Positions 62,726 to 64,000 of a stretch of 64,000 bases of DNA are shown here, one piece after another. Under the pieces are notes generated by a model. That model was not told the DNA's origin. It saw nothing but the letters and a program-made list of their open reading frames with translations, and searched no databases. Both the position numbers and the translations under genes were made by a program. This stretch comes from Gudongella sp964575895 (lineage in GTDB: Bacteria; Bacillota; Clostridia; Tissierellales; Tissierellaceae), in NCBI GenBank assembly GCA_964575895.1, contig CAZNTE010000013.1, forward strand, positions 7,723 through 71,722. The letters are read 5' to 3'. The number at the start of each line of letters is the position of its first letter. Position 1 is the stretch's first letter.

Positions 62726-63820
62726 CTATACATTAAATCTGAATAAGACTACATCTCCATCTTTCATTATATACTCTTTACCTTCAATTCTAACGAGACC
62801 TTTTTCTTTAGCTGAAGCTAAGTTGCCACCATGATTAATCAAGTCATCGTAATGAATAACTTCAGCCCTTATAAAGCCTCTTTCAATATCTGAGTGAATT
62901 TTACCCGCTGCCTGAGGAGCTGGAGTTCCCTTTTTAATGGTCCAAGCCCTTGACTCTTGTGGACCTGCAGTTAAGAAACTTATTAAACCAAGAAGTCTAT
63001 AACTTGCTTGAACTAATTTATCAAGACCAGATTGACTTAGCCCTAAATCATTTAAGAACTCAGTTCTTTCAACTGGGTCAAGTTGAGAAATTTCTTCTTC
63101 TATCTCAGCACTAACTGCTATTACTTCTGCATTTTCTGATTTAGCATATTCCTTTACCTTTTGTACATACTCATTGCCATCTTCATCAGCCACTTCATCC
63201 TCGGATACATTGGCAACATATATTATTGGTTTAGAACTTAAAAGATTAAAGGACTTTAAAATAGCTAACTCATCCTCTGTAAAATCTAAAGTTCTAACTG
63301 ATTTGCCTTCTTCTAAAACCTCAAGACATCTTTTTAGAACATCTACTTCCAGACTTAGAGACTTATCGCTCTTAGCTACCTTGGCGGTTCTGTCCAATCT
63401 TCTTTCTAGCATTTCCATGTCAGATAACATTAACTCAATATTAATTGTCTCAATATCTCTAATAGGATCAATATCCCCAGACACATGAACAACATCAGGG
63501 TTATTGAAACATCTAACCACATGTACTATTGCCTCAACCTCTCTTATATGGGATAAGAACTTGTTACCAAGGCCTTCACCCTTGCTGGCACCCTTAACCA
63601 ATCCAGCTATGTCATAAAACTCAATTGCGGTAGGTACAATCTTTTTTGAACTATATATTTCCCCTAACTTGTCTATTCTTTCATCAGGTACTGCAACTAC
63701 GCCAACATTAGGTTCAATTGTGCAGAATGGGTAATTGGCTGATTCGGCACCAGCATGTGTAATTGCATTAAACAATGTACTTTTACCTACATTTGGTAAT
63801 CCTACTATTCCTAATTTCAT
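62726..63820 (-). CDS. ychF: Obg-like GTPase/ATPase YchF
   Basis: 364 residues. G1 GLPNVGKSTLFN, DIAGLVKGASKGEGLGN (G3 region), altered G4 NVSEDE and a C-terminal TGS domain (about 280-364). YchF-type proteins hydrolyse ATP and bind ribosomes. Start ATG 63820 is preceded by GGAGAGGAA. Confidence 0.95.
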   Translation of the reverse strand: MKLGIVGLPNVGKSTLFNAITHAGAESANYPFCTIEPNVGVVAVPDERIDKLGEIYSSKKIVPTAIEFYDIAGLVKGASKGEGLGNKFLSHIREVEAIVHVVRCFNNPDVVHVSGDIDPIRDIETINIELMLSDMEMLERRLDRTAKVAKSDKSLSLEVDVLKRCLEVLEEGKSVRTLDFTEDELAILKSFNLLSSKPIIYVANVSEDEVADEDGNEYVQKVKEYAKSENAEVIAVSAEIEEEISQLDPVERTEFLNDLGLSQSGLDKLVQASYRLLGLISFLTAGPQESRAWTIKKGTPAPQAAGKIHSDIERGFIRAEVIHYDDLINHGGNLASAKEKGLVRIEGKEYIMKDGDVVLFRFNV

Positions 63821-64000
63821 AATTTATTCCTCTCCAATACTAATTTTCCTATATCTCCAAAACCTTATTATATATTACATTTTACCAGAGTGCAAATGGA
63901 AATAATACATAAAGTATTATCGACTTGTTTTAATAGATATTTTGTTCGGGAGTTTGACACTTACATAGTAAAATAATCGCTGAAGCCGTTGAAAAGGCTT
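63821..64000. other. Window end, non-coding as far as seen
   Basis: Upstream of ychF. AT-rich with TTGACA at 63954-63959 (plus strand) but no well spaced -10 beside it. The last bases AAGCCGTTGAAAAGGCTT could be the hairpin of an RNA or terminator that continues past the window edge. No gene can be supported. Confidence 0.4.

Noticed and set aside
63954..63977. TTGACA near the window end as a promoter
   Set aside because: No -10 at acceptable spacing before the window ends.

Overview
The window is AT-rich DNA from a low-GC, Gram-positive-type anaerobe (class Clostridia or Tissierellia; the species cannot be named from the sequence). It spans the chromosomal replication origin and about 61 kb of the right replichore. 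The evidence is the gene order dnaN-dnaA (minus) / rpmH-rnpA-yidD-yidC-jag-mnmE-mnmG-rsmG-parA-parB (plus), DnaA-box clusters, two parS sites, the WalRK-YycHIJ-HtrA block and strong Shine-Dalgarno sequences. Most genes to the right of the origin are on the plus strand, co-directional with replication.

Layout. 1-2.4 kb: dnaN (cut by the window edge) and dnaA, with a DnaA-trio-like unwinding element between them. 2.4-2.9 kb: upstream half of oriC. 2.9-11 kb: ribosomal protein L34, RNase P protein, membrane insertion, tRNA/rRNA modification, and parAB flanked by parS. 11-17 kb: PhzF-like isomerase, FTCD_C-family protein, cysteine desulfurase-like enzyme, DUF4446, diacylglycerol kinase-like protein and a LysM/G5/M23 peptidoglycan hydrolase. 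17-31 kb: a ureide (purine breakdown) island with a lactate-permease-family transporter, AllF/AllG/AllH (oxamate carbamoyltransferase), carbamate kinase, PucR, AllE, a small cupin, allantoate amidohydrolase, a DAACS transporter and PucG. 31-34 kb: a Ca2+/Mn2+ P-type ATPase behind a yybP-ykoY (Mn2+) riboswitch. 34-41.4 kb: walR, walK, an unrecognised secreted protein, yycH, yycI, yycJ and htrA. 41.4-51.3 kb: housekeeping and accessory genes (surE, tpx, rlmH, thioesterase, EcsC, EFR1-type ferredoxin, aroK, metallopeptidase, AAC(6')-like, nitroreductase, AlkD-like, a second DAACS transporter). 51.3-55.1 kb: a GNAT remnant, an SDR, a selenocysteine peroxiredoxin read through an in-frame TGA, a radical SAM protein, and an encapsulin with its ferritin-like cargo. 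55-64 kb: a K+ channel gene interrupted by TAA, a MATE exporter, a CcdA-TlpA thiol-redox pair, a DMT permease, a two-component system and ychF.

How the parts fit. The ureide genes outline an anaerobic energy-yielding route: allantoate to ureidoglycine (AllC), to oxalurate (by PucG transamination, or by AllE plus a dehydrogenase not seen here), to oxamate plus carbamoyl phosphate (AllFGH), to ATP (carbamate kinase). A near-consensus cre site lies upstream of the cupin-allC genes. A consensus WalR box precedes the genes downstream of walK, and a one-mismatch WalR box lies upstream of the M23 hydrolase. Oxidative and iron stress are covered by Tpx, the Sec-peroxiredoxin and the encapsulin.

The most surprising items are the cysteine-free Sec-peroxiredoxin with a SECIS-like hairpin just after the UGA, the possible oxamate-permease link, the TAA inside the K+ channel, and the inverted repeat between the -35 and -10 of the walR promoter. 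No tRNA, rRNA, CRISPR array, insertion sequence or prophage was seen.
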